A stretch of 64,000 nucleotides of DNA. Origin: Corylus avellana (Eukaryota; Streptophyta; Magnoliopsida; Fagales; Betulaceae). Under the pieces are notes generated by a model. The model was not told where the DNA came from. It did not search any database and saw nothing but the letters and a program-made list of their open reading frames with translations. The DNA is taken from contig NC_081543.1 in NCBI RefSeq assembly GCF_901000735.1, positions 13,093,369-13,157,368 of the forward strand, given 5' to 3'. This document shows, piece by piece, positions 34,166-45,703 of the stretch. The position numbers and the translations under genes were made by a program. The first letter of the stretch is position 1; each line of letters starts with the position of its first letter.

Positions 34166-36496
34166 CTAATGATGCCTAATAAGACGAATTGGAAGTCCTT
34201 TTTGTGGGGTGGGCATCATATCACCAATAATTTGCTCATTGGGGAGGATCACCTCCCATTTGAACCTCTTCACCACATTGTGAACAAAAGTGAGAATGGC
34301 AAGCCGAGCATACTCTTTCCCAGGGCACATGCGAGCTCCACCTCCAAATGGAACAAACGTGAATGGAGGAAATGCATTGGCATCATCGTACCTTGAGGGG
34401 TCAAATTTTTCTGGTTCTGGAAAAAATTCATGGTTCTTGTTTGTTGAGCTCACTGTCCAATATACCTGCCAAAAACAATCAATTTATATATGAAATATGT
34501 TATGGCAAAGTTTGCCACCCCTTCAAGACTTGTCTTTTTCATGGGACTTTATGTTTATGCCAATCTTTTCGTAGAGCACTCACTTTGTGCTAGCTCTTGG
34601 TAAAAAATTTCAAAAAAGCTAGCCCAAATACTAAAAGATTTGTTGAGCTTTATAGTGCTTTGATTCTCTCTCTACTTTAAGAATAGTAAAGATAGATAAA
34701 AAAAAAAAATAATGAATAGTTTAAAAATATAATAACGAAAATAGATAGTTAAAATGTAGATAGATAAAATGTTGAGTTGTATGTAGTGTAGGTAGTTTGA
34801 AAAAATATATATATATATATAGTCCAAATTGAAGAAAAAAATGTGTTCTTAAACTAAAGGAAAATTTTCATTCATCATCTTTAATCTTTCGTTAATTACT
34901 TTTATAATTATACCTTTAAACTTTAAAAGTGTCAATATAAAGTTACCGTCTTTCAAAAAATTTCAATGTCAACCCCCTTATTCAAATTCAAAGAACATAG
35001 CAAATGTCTGAAAGATAGTAACTTTAAATTGACCATTTTCAAAGTTTAAAAATATGATTGTAAAAGTGATAAAAGATGAAGAATGATATGGTTCCTCTTA
35101 GACTCTCGGTGCTCTTTTCATTCTACAGTATATGAAGGCTCAGTAAAAAAAAAAAAAACATTATCTACTTTTTTTTTCTTGTTTTTTAGAGAACATTATC
35201 TACTTAGAATGAGAGAAACACTAGCATTTCTTTTAAAAGATAAAAGATTATGGAAGACCAAATTGATTGCAATTAATATACCTTCCACCCCTTTGGAATG
35301 GTGTAACCGGCATAGGTAAAATCAGTGAGAGCCACCCTGAAAGTCCCCTGAAGTGGTGGTGTGAGCCTCATGACTTCACTCAACACCTTCCAAGAATACT
35401 TCATTTTCTGTGTGTCTTCCCAATCCAATACTTCCCCGGGCTTCTTCGACGCTGAGACCTCCAATTGCTCTGGATTTCAGTAAAAACAAAAACAAAACAA
35501 CCCATTACATAAAAACCCAGAAAGATTTTCGTAGAAAAAGGAAAAAATATATACGTTCGTACCAGCGAGGATCTTCTCGTAGATGTCTGGTCTCTCTCCG
35601 ACATATTTCATGAAGAAAGTCATGGCAGTAGCCACTGTGCTATACCCTGCAACAAGCAAACCCATGATCTTGTCGGCAATTTCAGCCTCCGGCATATATT
35701 TCCCAGATGGGTCGGTGACGACAATCATGTGCGACAGTATATCCTGCATGGGTGCTCCGGTTGCCATGGCTGCCTTCTTCTCCCCAATAATCGTCCTCAG
35801 CTCCCGGCGGATCCCCGCCGCTGCTCTGTTTGCTTTATAAAATATTGTTCCCGGGAAATTCACCGGAATCGAATGCATCCCCAGCGTAATGTCATCGAAT
35901 TTGCTCACAAGCCGAGCAATACGTTCTGGATCATCGGTGCCCAAGAAAAATCTGCAAGCGAGAGTCAAGGTGAGCGTTTTCGCAAAAGGGAAGGCCTTGA
36001 CGACGTCGTTTCCTTCCCAGTGAGTTTGCAAATGTTGCTGTGTTATGGAGTCCATTTTCCCCAAGTACCGCACCAATGCTTCAGGCTTCAAAAACCCCGG
36101 CGATTTTAAGATTTTTGCCTGGTTGTCGAGGGAGACTGGCGCGGCAGAGGGCTTTTGGTAAGACCGGAAGATCTTTTGCATTGAATGAGGACGGAATGCG
36201 GTGAAGAGCTTTTGCTCGTTGGAGAAGAGGAATTTGTGTCCGCTGGGGCCGCAGATGACTGCGGTTTCCTCTCCGAGAATTTTCGTCTTGAATATATCAG
36301 GGGAGTACTTGTTCATCCGTTCGAACACAAATTTTTCTGGCTTCCCAAACAGGAACTCGAGAGTTTCACCCATGATAGGCCATCCGAAGCTCCCTGGTGG
36401 CAGGTTCCGAGAACCCTTAGATCTGGGTGTGAAAGCAAAGATGCTAAGAAGAAGAACCAGAGGGACCAAAGCTAGGATGAGGAGGAAGACCGCCAT
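34166..36496 (-). CDS. CYP716: CYP716-family cytochrome P450, copy B (three exons)
   Basis: Exons 36496-35563, 35469-35282 and 34465-34166 join to 473 codons. The ATG at 36496 is chosen because the membrane anchor starts there ([15 protein letters not shown]) and the TATA box lies 60 bases upstream; the open frame extends further up without family similarity. Haem loop [10 protein letters not shown] (Cys421), EVMR (343-346), FDPSRY and NLPPG are all present, and AGYST again replaces the usual acid-threonine pair at 283-287. Four residues differ from copy A. Expected role: ER-bound triterpene oxidation, inferred from the family. Intron 2 is 816 bp and carries an insertion of about 47 bases relative to copy A, flanked by repeats of CATTATCTACTT. 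Confidence 0.93.
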
Positions 36497-36555
36497 GGTT
36501 GGTGTTGTAGAGGTTGCTGAGATAGAAGATAGAAGGGGAACTGGGTAAAGCAGGA

Positions 36556-36563
36556 TTTTTATA
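36556..36563 (-). promoter_or_regulatory. TATA box of CYP716 copy B
   Basis: Minus strand reads GCTATAAAAATCC, 60 bases before the ATG at 36496, giving a leader of roughly 30 nt if transcription starts about 30 bases downstream. The equivalent site of copy A would lie in the N gap. Confidence 0.7.
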
Positions 36564-36639
36564 GCAATGGATTCATGGAGCAGCACTTTTTCCGGATGAA
36601 TTCCGGAAATAGTGATGCTCCCAAGCTTTAGCATGCATT

Positions 36640-37420
36640 AATTACCAACTTAATTTTACTTATCAAAAATATTTAAAAGTACCTTTTTTTTCTTTTTTTT
36701 TTAATTACTCACTTTTTTATCATTCTCAAAAAGCCTCATTATTTTAATAATTAACTTTCATTATTTCACATAAATATTTATTTTCAAAGATTTGTTTATT
36801 CATTTTAAATATTAAAGGTGGAAAGAAACCATTTTTTCATTCAATTTGTGAGTGACACTCACTATTCTTTTTCCATGGAAGTGGAGAGGAGAGGCTAAAA
36901 ATGAAACTTTTTAAGCATTTTCACCAAATTACCGGACCAAAATAACCAAATTTTTTTTTTTTTTTTTAAATTCTTGGCCAACCCTGCACTTATCAGGCCA
37001 ATAGTCGTCAATATACTCTGAAATGAATCATGACCTTAATCTTTTTTTCTTTTTAGTCTTCATATTTACTTAAAAATAAATAAATAACAAGTAATTTTAA
37101 ATACTCAATCTTTATCTTATTATTATTTTATTGGGCTAATGTGGTAATGTTCGTCCCCCTTTAATTTATTTTTTCTTTTCTAATAAAAGCATATACAATA
37201 GTCAATGGTGAATTCATCCATCAACTATACCCTCAACTATAAAAATAATTAAAAAATAGTTAAAAAATTAATGAATTCTATATATATATATATATATATA
37301 TGGAGGCTTTATTTCACTATTGTTCCTTTTTCTTTTTTCTTTTTTCCTTTTTCTTTTTAATAGAAGAACCAGCCTAGTTGAAAACCCGGCCGGCCTCATT
37401 ATTGCAATAGCATGTGGGAA
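36640..37420. other. P450 copy B upstream region, AT-rich
   Basis: No gene. Mixed poly-A/T tracts, a TA microsatellite at 37279-37301 and a weak inverted-repeat element around 37190-37345 (ATACAATAGTCAATGGTG against CACTATTGTTCC). Confidence 0.4.
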
Positions 37421-37846
37421 TAGGGGTGGGTATCAATTCAGTCAGTGTTGGTAGGGGCATTTTCGCCTACCGATTCGTAAAAATCGGTTAATTCAATTAA
37501 TTAACCGACTATATATCAACAATGAATAGTTTTGACTTTTTCAGTTAATCAATTAGTCGGTTATAGAATCAGTAAAGAATATATTTTATAAATGAAAAGA
37601 AAAAGTAAATTCATGAAATACAGACCAAAATGACAACCACAAATCAGTTAGACAAACACAATAAGAAAAGTTACCAGATAAAATTTGAAATTCACTTGAA
37701 AATTCGGTTAAGTCTGTTAACTAACAAAAAAAAATTTCTACGATGTCGAAAAAGTATTTTTATTCTGCCTACCAACCGTCAAAAGTTAGTGACGGTTCAA
37801 TGACAGTCAATAGGCGATAAACGGTTAATCTGTCGATCCCTCTCTA
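37421..37846 (+). mobile_element. hAT-like non-autonomous element, plus orientation
   Basis: Starts TAGGGGTGGGTATCAATTCA and shares long diverged stretches, inverted, with 39198-39682 (for example AAAATCGGTTAATTCAATTA and CAACAATGAATAGTTTTGAC). Its right end CGATCCCTCTCTA is a worn match to the terminus. No coding sequence. Confidence 0.65.
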
Positions 37847-39197
37847 GGAAGACAAGAAGTAAAAAACAAAATAATAGATCAGAACCCAAGGAGAATATGT
37901 TGGTCGTTAATTGACGTTATTAGCATTTTCCTGTAACCAATTGGCATACCAAACCCCATGCGAGACTTTTCCGTCTTCAATTTAATAAAATAAAAAATAA
38001 AATAAAATAAAAAGTTAGCATATCATGCACAAATAAAATATTGTATTACTAGAATATATGAAAAATATAATTTATTTTTTTGTATATTCTAACAACTCCA
38101 ACAGTCTCATTTTTCTCTTTTCTTTTTGGCCCATCGGTCCTTTTTATGTTAGAATGAGCGAAAAATATATTATATTTTTCATATATATACTAACATGTAT
38201 AAACATTCTTAAAGTCAAAACTCATGTAGTCATGTGTGAATGAAAAGAAAAATTACAGAATGTGCACGACACCACTCTCGCGGATATGTTCCGGCCGGTA
38301 GCATTCAGACGATAGCCGGTAGCGTTCAGACGAGACAGACAAGTGTGAAAGCTGCAGGTAACTTGTAAACACGTACTTTGTCTCCACGAATGGTTTCATA
38401 TTACCAAGATAGAATAACTCATTTAAACTGAGATAGAATATATAATGAGTGTTTAAATTTTATATTAATTCTTTATTATATAATACTTAACTTTATAAAT
38501 AATTTAAAAGCGTTTTAAATTGATTAATCTTTTCAAAGTGATAACTAGAGGTGGAACCATCCTTTAGTTTAGGGTGGATCCCAATTTTTTTTTTTTTTAA
38601 TTATTATTATAAATAGACCTTTAAAAATTAACTTTCCTCCCCACCCCCCTAAGTTTTGCTTAAGGAAAAGTAACTGACGTGTAATGCTTTTCTTGCATTG
38701 TTACAAACAATATCAGAGCAACATAATAATGTTATTGTTAAATCATCATTTTTTTTTAAAGCTTAAATTAATAGGAAGAGGTAAATTTATAGTGCGTTAA
38801 TTGGGATTGTGATTTCATATACAAAAAGTATGATTTTAAACCAAATTACTGAAAACGAAATGTTTGGAATTGCGATTTGAAAACGTAGAAAATCTGCTTT
38901 CAAATCGTAGGTAAAGAGGGTGAGGAGCCGTGAGGCCCAACACATCAAATATTTAATTGAAATGTGAGGTAAATAACAGAGTCAATGTTCGAATTCAGAA
39001 CTTTTGGCCCTGATACCAAGTTAAATCACATTTGTCGCAAAAGTTTAAGCTTACAGAAAGAGGTAAATTTAATCACTTAATCAATACTTTATCAGCCATG
39101 TAATAGTAAAGCATTATATGATGTAGCTCTGACGAAAATGTCAAAAATAAATAAGTACACATAGTAGTTGATAAATTATAATATTTACAGAATCACA
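37847..39197. other. Intergenic between two inverted hAT-like elements
   Basis: No gene recognised. 38280-38340 contains the direct repeat GATAGCCGGTAGCGTTCAGACG / GTAGCATTCAGACG in part. 38770-38800 and 39040-39075 share GGAAGAGGTAAATTTA and CTTACAGAAAGAGGTAAATT, with CCCTGATACCAAGTTAAATCAC before the second, a common plant dispersed repeat. Confidence 0.35.
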
Positions 39198-39682
39198 TAG
39201 GGGTGGGAAAATTAATCTTTTACCTCCTACCAACCGACAACCAACTTTCAGTGGTTAGTTGATGCAATAAAAATACTGTTTCGACATCGGTTCAGTTTGG
39301 TAGGCGATAGAAATTTTTTTTTTTTTGTCGGTTAACCAACAATTAACCGATTTTTCAAGTTAATTTTGAATTTTATCTGGTACATTTCCTTATTGTATTT
39401 GTCCAGCTGATTTGTGGTTGTCATTTTGGTCCGTATTTCATAAATTTACTTATTCTTTCATTTATAAAATATATTATTTACTGATTTTGTAGTTATAAGG
39501 AAGTTGATAAATCTTAATGTAAAAACTTGTGACTGACAATTAACGACGAATTGATTAACCGAAAAAGTCGAAACTATTCATTGTTGATATAAAGTCGATT
39601 AATTAATTGACTTAACCGACTTTTACGAGTCAGTAGGCAAAAATACTCCTACCAACACCGACAGAACCAATACCCACCTCTA
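39198..39682 (-). mobile_element. hAT-type non-autonomous element with perfect 8-bp target duplication
   Basis: Ends are TAGGGGTGGG and CCCACCTCTA (inverted). The 8 bases GAATCACA stand immediately before (39190-39197) and immediately after (39683-39690) the element, as expected for hAT superfamily insertion. The interior is non-coding and inverted relative to 37421-37846. Confidence 0.85.
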
Positions 39683-40100
39683 GAATCACATGTGCTCTAA
39701 GCGAGATTTAGAGTTTGAAATTGACTAATTGTCTTAGTTGTTATTTCAGCACTAAATGTAGCACATTGTCAAATGTCAATCGCGACCAGATTTTTGCTCC
39801 TTTCGTTGTTAGGTATGATGTAGAAAATATAAAACGAGTTCATACATATGGCGTCGACGACTTGGGACGAAGTCAACAATAGGCCGCATGGTGATTGGTG
39901 CGGCTTGACTGGGTGTCGATTTTCTATAGCCTCGTAAACAAAGGGAAACACAAGTGCAGAAAAAATAAAATCATAAAAAAAATAAAATAAAATTTATACA
40001 AGTAGCTTAAAAAGACTACACTATACAAGGAAAGTCAATAAGGCCTATTCTAATTGTCATACAAATAATGTACAAATAAGGGAAAGATCAACAAATTAAA

Positions 40101-40349
40101 TCAAATTGTATCATTAATATGTTTGTCTAAGGCAGAATTTGAGTAGCATGTTGAACTTGAGTAACATGCATGTAGGCTTGTGTAAGGAGGTTTTGAAAGA
40201 TTTTTGACAAACGTAGCATCTTGTACCAAATTATTTTTTGATTTCACCTCCACAGTTGCAGCAATATCTTCCTTTTTGTTTAATAGGCAGATTTCTTCTG
40301 GCAGGTGAGGCTTCATGAGTTGAAGGGGCTGATGTGCAGGCCAGCTCAA
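40101..40349 (-). other. Short open frame of unknown origin
   Basis: Minus-strand frame of 82 codons with balanced composition (MSWPAHQPLQLMKPHLPEE, later SSTCYSNSALDKHINDTI) in otherwise AT-rich DNA. I do not recognise a family and see no adjacent exon with consistent splice sites. It may be a gene fragment carried by a transposon; support for a functional gene is weak. Confidence 0.25.
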
Positions 40350-40698
40350 TGTTTTCTGGGGCTTTAATCAAAATTTTTAAATTGAGCTTTATTTTTTTTA
40401 ATATTTATATATTAATTAAATAATATTTATTTTAATATTATTATTATATTTAGAGTTCTCATTTTTATTAATCCTTACAAAAATAAATACAACAATAAAA
40501 AAATCAATTTTTTTTTTTTTTTTATGAATCAATCCAAGAATCGCACCAAATCTCCGCTAAGCACATGTTCCAAAACTGAAACTGAAGCACACAAAAGCAA
40601 ACCCAAAAAACAAAAATCCACCCGAAATATTATCAAGAACTTATACAAAATTATCAAAAAATATATATATATCAACATTGTGGCAGTAACTTCCTCAC

Positions 40699-41026
40699 TT
40701 GATTCTTTGATACACCTCTGTTTCAAACAAAACCCAATAAAAATTTTGTCAAAAACCAATACAAAACCCACAAGAAAAATTAAGCACATAAATAAACATT
40801 ACAAAAAAAAAAAAATCATTTATTTATTTTTTTTTATTTTTTATTTTTATGAATCCTTACCTCTTTGATACACATGTTTCAAACAAAACCTACAAAAAAA
40901 ATTGACAAAAGCTCATACAAAACCCACAAGAAAAATCAAGCATAGAAATAAACATTACAAAAAAAGAAAAAAAAAAAATCAATTATCTTTATGAATCCTT
41001 ACCTCATTCATACAAATGTTTCTCTC
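40699..41026. repeat. Tandem repeat of about 142 bp running into a gap
   Basis: Units at 40699-40848 and 40849-40990 share TTTCAAACAAAACC, CATACAAAACCCACAAGAAA and ATAAACATTACAAAAAA. A third unit starts at 40991 (ATGAATCCTTACCTC) and ends at the N run. The true copy number is hidden by the gap. Confidence 0.75.
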
Positions 41027-41126
41027 NNNNNNNNNNNNNNNNNNNNNNNNNNNNNNNNNNNNNNNNNNNNNNNNNNNNNNNNNNNNNNNNNNNNNNNNNN
41101 NNNNNNNNNNNNNNNNNNNNNNNNNN
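41027..41126. other. Assembly gap, 100 N
   Basis: Run of 100 N between TCTCTC and a GA microsatellite. Confidence 0.99.

Positions 41127-41167
<41 letters not shown>
41127..41167. repeat. (GA)n microsatellite at gap edge
   Basis: GA dinucleotide run of about 40 bases with one interruption (GATA). Confidence 0.95.
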
Positions 41168-41169
<2 letters not shown>

Positions 41170-41344
41170 GGAACGTCAATTTCTCTTCATTTTAGAGAAT
41201 GACAAACGTGAAGACGAAATCATAGACATTTTCCTTTAAACAATTGGTCTTGGAAGTATTTTTATGGACTCTTGTCCTTTTATTTCTTTGGTTATGATTA
41301 ATTGTAGAAGAGACTCACATATGTAACTCCCCTTTTTCTTCCAG

Positions 41345-41511
41345 GTAATGGTACGGATCATTTTTTTATCCTCTTTTTTATTCTCCTAAAATTGATATGA
41401 CTTTTAAAATCACCATTGGATCAAAATTCAAGTATGATTCATCTAAAATTTAATAGTAATTTTAAAAGTCATATCAGCTTTAGAAGGATAAAAAGAGGTT
41501 CATAACATTAC
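41345..41511. mobile_element. MITE, palindromic, TGATATGACTTTTAAAAT core
   Basis: Left GGTAATGGTACGGATC and CTAAAATTGATATGACTT; right half is the complement (AAGTCATATCAGCTTTAG, GGTTCATAACATTAC). It folds almost end to end. A related element is at 57668-57813. Confidence 0.7.
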
Positions 41512-41813
41512 TATTTTCTCCGTCTCCCACATTGACCAGGGAAAAAAAAAAAATGCTCACGGATTACATCAGGAAAAACTTAAACAAAGTTATCCGACTT
41601 TTAAACAGTCAAATATTTTTACAATTTTGAAATTCCTAAAGATATGTAAAATTTAAAAAAAGAAAGTCAAGACAACATACTCTATGAGTTGTGACCAAAC
41701 AGTAAAAGTGAAAAATTAAAAATCTTTATTTCAATCTCCTATGACCTGACTTGTGTTCCTTTCATAAAAGTATTTGTTAGGTAAATATAGAAAATAAAAA
41801 AATAATAAAAATG

Positions 41814-42179
41814 GGGTAAAGTTCACTTAACTCTCTCAAACTACTACCCTAATAACAATCTACACCCCAAACTATCAATTGTGACAATCTACCCCATAAA
41901 CTACTAAAACAATGACAATGCACCCCTACTTTTAACAAAATGATGAAATTATCCTTACTAAAATAAAAACAAAAATATTAAATTTTTTTTTTTTTCAAAA
42001 TTTTAAGGGTATTTTTGTCTTGTTGAAAATTATGTAGGGGTAATTTCGTCACTTTGCTAGTATTGGGTTGTACATTGTCATTGTTCTGGTAGTTTGTGAA
42101 GTAAATTATCGCAATTGATAGTTTGAGGGGTAGATTGTTATTGGGGTGGTAGTTTGAGGGGGTTAAGTAAACTTTACCC
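41814..42179. mobile_element. MITE with about 150-bp inverted repeats
   Basis: Left end GGGTAAAGTTCACTTAAC, right end GTTAAGTAAACTTTACCC. Inverted similarity continues inward through AAACTACTACCC / GGTGGTAGTTTG and CAATGACAATG / CATTGTCATTG. Similar wording to the GTAGTTCATGGGG MITEs of the duplicated block suggests a common superfamily. Confidence 0.75.
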
Positions 42180-44613
42180 TAAAAAAAATTGAGTTCATAC
42201 TTACGACCACTTCATACAAAGCCAAACAATAGGCTTGTTGCGGCTTGATTTGGGTGTCTATTTCCTACCATAATCTATAACATCTATAACCTAGTATTAT
42301 GTTTTTAAAAATTACGTTTTTAAATTATTATTTTTAAATTATAGTTTTTAAAGTCTTTTAAATCTAAATGAACCTTTAATGTTATCTGAATTTAAAGAGG
42401 GCATAATTTTCTTCTCAATAATTTTATCTAATGTTGAAGAGAGTGGCATTTCTTATTTGTCAAAGGCCTCCGACCCATATATCATTTAAACAAAATTACG
42501 AGAAAAAAAAAAAAAAAAAAAACCATTTTTGGAGTGATTTGAAAAAAAAAAAAAAAAAAATTGCAATTTAAAAACTTTTAAAAAAAATTGTGTTTACAAA
42601 TTGCATGTAAGGGAATGCGTTTTAAAAACACGTGATATTAAAGGCCAAATCGCAATTTTACCAAACACTAAGTTTTTAAAAATCATATTTTTATTAATTA
42701 GCTTTTCAAATCTTTATTTTTTTCAAACAGCATATTTTGAAACCCCTAAACCAAAGTGACCCTCAATGAATAGATGGATAGAGACATTGAGCCCAAGTGG
42801 TTGGATGATAAAATACAGACTCAATATCGCACACCACTCATTATAGAGAAATATTATTCTTCGCATCACAATCACACTATACTTGCATGACATTGGTTAA
42901 TAGCCCTTGGAACTGCCCTTGTTAAAATAATAATAATAATAATAAAATTCAAGAACTATTAGCTCATGTTATATCAAAATAATATGACTATGGTGTGAAG
43001 TATAATAAGAGATGATAATAAGAAGTGGGAAAAAAGTACTTTTGAAAGGATGTGACAAGGGAGGAAAATGATTGGCAAGGTGAATATTATGAGAATTTCA
43101 CCTTCTCTTCTTAGAAAAGAAAAAAATTACATAAAGATGCAAAATTCTATATTGAAAGATGTTGATAAATAAGGTGATAATTTATTGCATGTTAGGCCAA
43201 AATATGTACATTCAAAATACCATTAAGTACCACAACTAGTTTCTTGTGGTCCTCTAGTCGGCATTCTCAATAAAATAATATTTTACAGGTAGAAAAATGA
43301 GTCAATTGCTCGAAAAGTAAACAACACTCTGCAGATAGTGAATGATGTGAACCTTCATTTATGTTGAAAAAATTTATATATTTCTTGAAATGAATGTGAG
43401 AAAACAACATTTTAAATTAGGAACATGTCATTCTGAAATAGAATTGTATATAGTCAAATTTGGACTTTTCTTCATATGGGAGAATAAAATAAGATTGGTA
43501 TTATAGAAAGGATCTTACTATCCAAGATTTTCTTCCAATCAAACCTTCTTTCCCATTTTCTTGTTATCCTTTTTACAAACTCCACCAACAAACTAAAACC
43601 CATCATCTTTAGATAACCAAACCCACGAAATAAACAACTTTCACAACATCAAATTATCTCCCTTTTTCAACTCGAACATATCACCTACCTCTCCTCCTTC
43701 ACCTTTTTCAACCTCCATAACACAACCCAACCAATATAACAAGCACAACACTCGCAAAAACTTTAAACCTTACCAAACAACATAATCCAAAAGCTTAGGG
43801 AGAGAAAATATTTACCTTTCTCCTCATCTAACTCATCCTCTTCCTCTCTCTTTGTTGTCCGAATGAAATGGGGGGAAGGAGAAATGGGTCACACGAATGA
43901 ATTAGCTCAAGATGATCTCAAGTATCAAGCATTAAATGATAATCGATTATCTTAATGTTATTTTTTTACTCCTAATTTGAGGAAATTCAAGCTATACATT
44001 TATTTAGTTGTTTGAACATACTGTTACGATCATCCATTATAGGAAAGGTTGATCGATTGAAAAGGAACATTGTTGCCTACCATGCATTGGCTATATATAT
44101 ATATATATTGAAAGAACACAAACATATTTAAAGCTGACTTCTTACAAATTAAAAAAAAAAAAAAAATAGAAAGAAAAAAGTGACGTCTAGCCACCCTCAA
44201 CGGAGGAAAAGAGTGGCTGCACAACCACCTTTATCCAGAGGCATATGAAGTAATGTAAACAAACGAAATTCTATTCTCAAGCCTCATTGCCAAAATAATC
44301 AAAGTCAACATCAACAAACAAGTGGTTTAATAAATTGCTTGATTCATAACAAGAAAGTTTAACTGAGGTTCTACATATTTTATAAGATCAGAAAACAAAA
44401 GTAACTAAGACACATATAATCAATCTTGAGACACGGGTTCCAACAAAATAAGAACACCAGCCTGTTAGAGGCCTGGAAAGTTTTTAAAAATCTTATTTTG
44501 TCTCCTGAAAGAATTTATAATGAAGTATATATTCACTACAGATTTTGGCTGGTACACTGACAAACCCCTCACTTTTTCTTTTTTTTTGGTTTTCAGACAG
44601 AAAAATATTTATA
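42180..44613. other. Intergenic, no gene recognised
   Basis: 42190-42270 is a diverged copy of 39835-39930 (GAGTTCATAC, AATAGGC, GCGGCTTGA, GGGTGTC in order). The remainder is AT-rich. 43550-43830 is C-rich on the plus strand with many CAAC/ACCAA words but no frame of note. Confidence 0.35.
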
Positions 44614-45205
44614 TCATAGAATTCTGTCCTGAAGATCTGTCATTAAAGTGGATGCCAATGAACTGAGTTTCTTCCCAGTCTCTCCCGCAATGCTTTTAAG
44701 GTTGGAAATATCCTGCTGTGCCTGTAAAGAGGAGAAAGAAAAGAGAGCCACCCAGTGTCAACCCAAATGTAATGCAGCAATCTGAATTTGGGGGGAAGGG
44801 AAATAAAGCCTGGGGGATAAAACTAATATTTGAAAGGACAAAAGAAATATTATTCAATATCTCATGCATAGATTGCAATCTGTCAATCTGATCAAGAATA
44901 ATGCAAGTGAACTGTGAAATGCAATGAAGTTGCAAGGCCTACCTGGAAAGAGAGTCGGTTGAAGATGTCACTAGTAAGATCGACAGATGAATGATCTCCA
45001 TTGTCCCCAAAAAGATCAGCACTAGAGATGGCGGTTGAACCCTGGAAATAACAAGAACATAGTGAATAGAATTAAGAATTCCTATTTATCTGATCGCAAT
45101 TGAATGGGAAAAAAGGTTTCATGTAGTAGTTCAATAACAGCACACAGGAAATTTAAGTGGAGGTGACTCACCAAAGCAAGGTTAAAATGATAAGGCAGCC
45201 TTTTC

Positions 45206-45236
<31 letters not shown>

Positions 45237-45660
45237 TCATCACTAAATTATCATTTCCAAGTCGTGTTATAAAGCGAGAAATCCCTCGCATAAACCATGA
45301 AAAGTTAGATTTGAGGTTGAGAAAAATGTCTCTTTATTATTATTATTTTTCTCTCCTTTGGCCAACATCAGGTAAAGCAATAAGGAAACAGGAACAGACT
45401 ATATAGGTTATTGTCCAAAATAAGCTTAAACATTCAAAAAATCTGAAAATAACTCTCTTGAAACTCTATTTAGTAGATAATTTTTCAGTATGTCATGCTA
45501 AGGACACATACTGAAAACTTCTGCAGAGATGCATGAGCTTCTACATCAGTAGCTTTGTTCTGATCCCCAAAGAATTGGGCTGATGAAATAGATTTTGCAT
45601 TTGTGAACTTCTTCCTTGCTTCATCCGTTTCCTCAATCTGATAACAATAGCATTGTAATT

Positions 45661-45703
<43 letters not shown>

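Larger units (their letters stand above)
26201..36547. repeat. Segmental duplication, copy 2 (RLP + CYP716)
   Basis: Second copy of the block at 1-10043. Differences seen by eye include a 2-bp deletion in the RLP coding region near 28418, a complete left end of the MITE at 31582, a 376-N gap with a 117-bp direct repeat beside it, and a roughly 47-bp insertion near 35165-35205 in P450 intron 2. Sequence continues past 36547 into unique DNA that includes a TATA box for the P450, which copy 1 does not show because of its gap. Confidence 0.95.
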
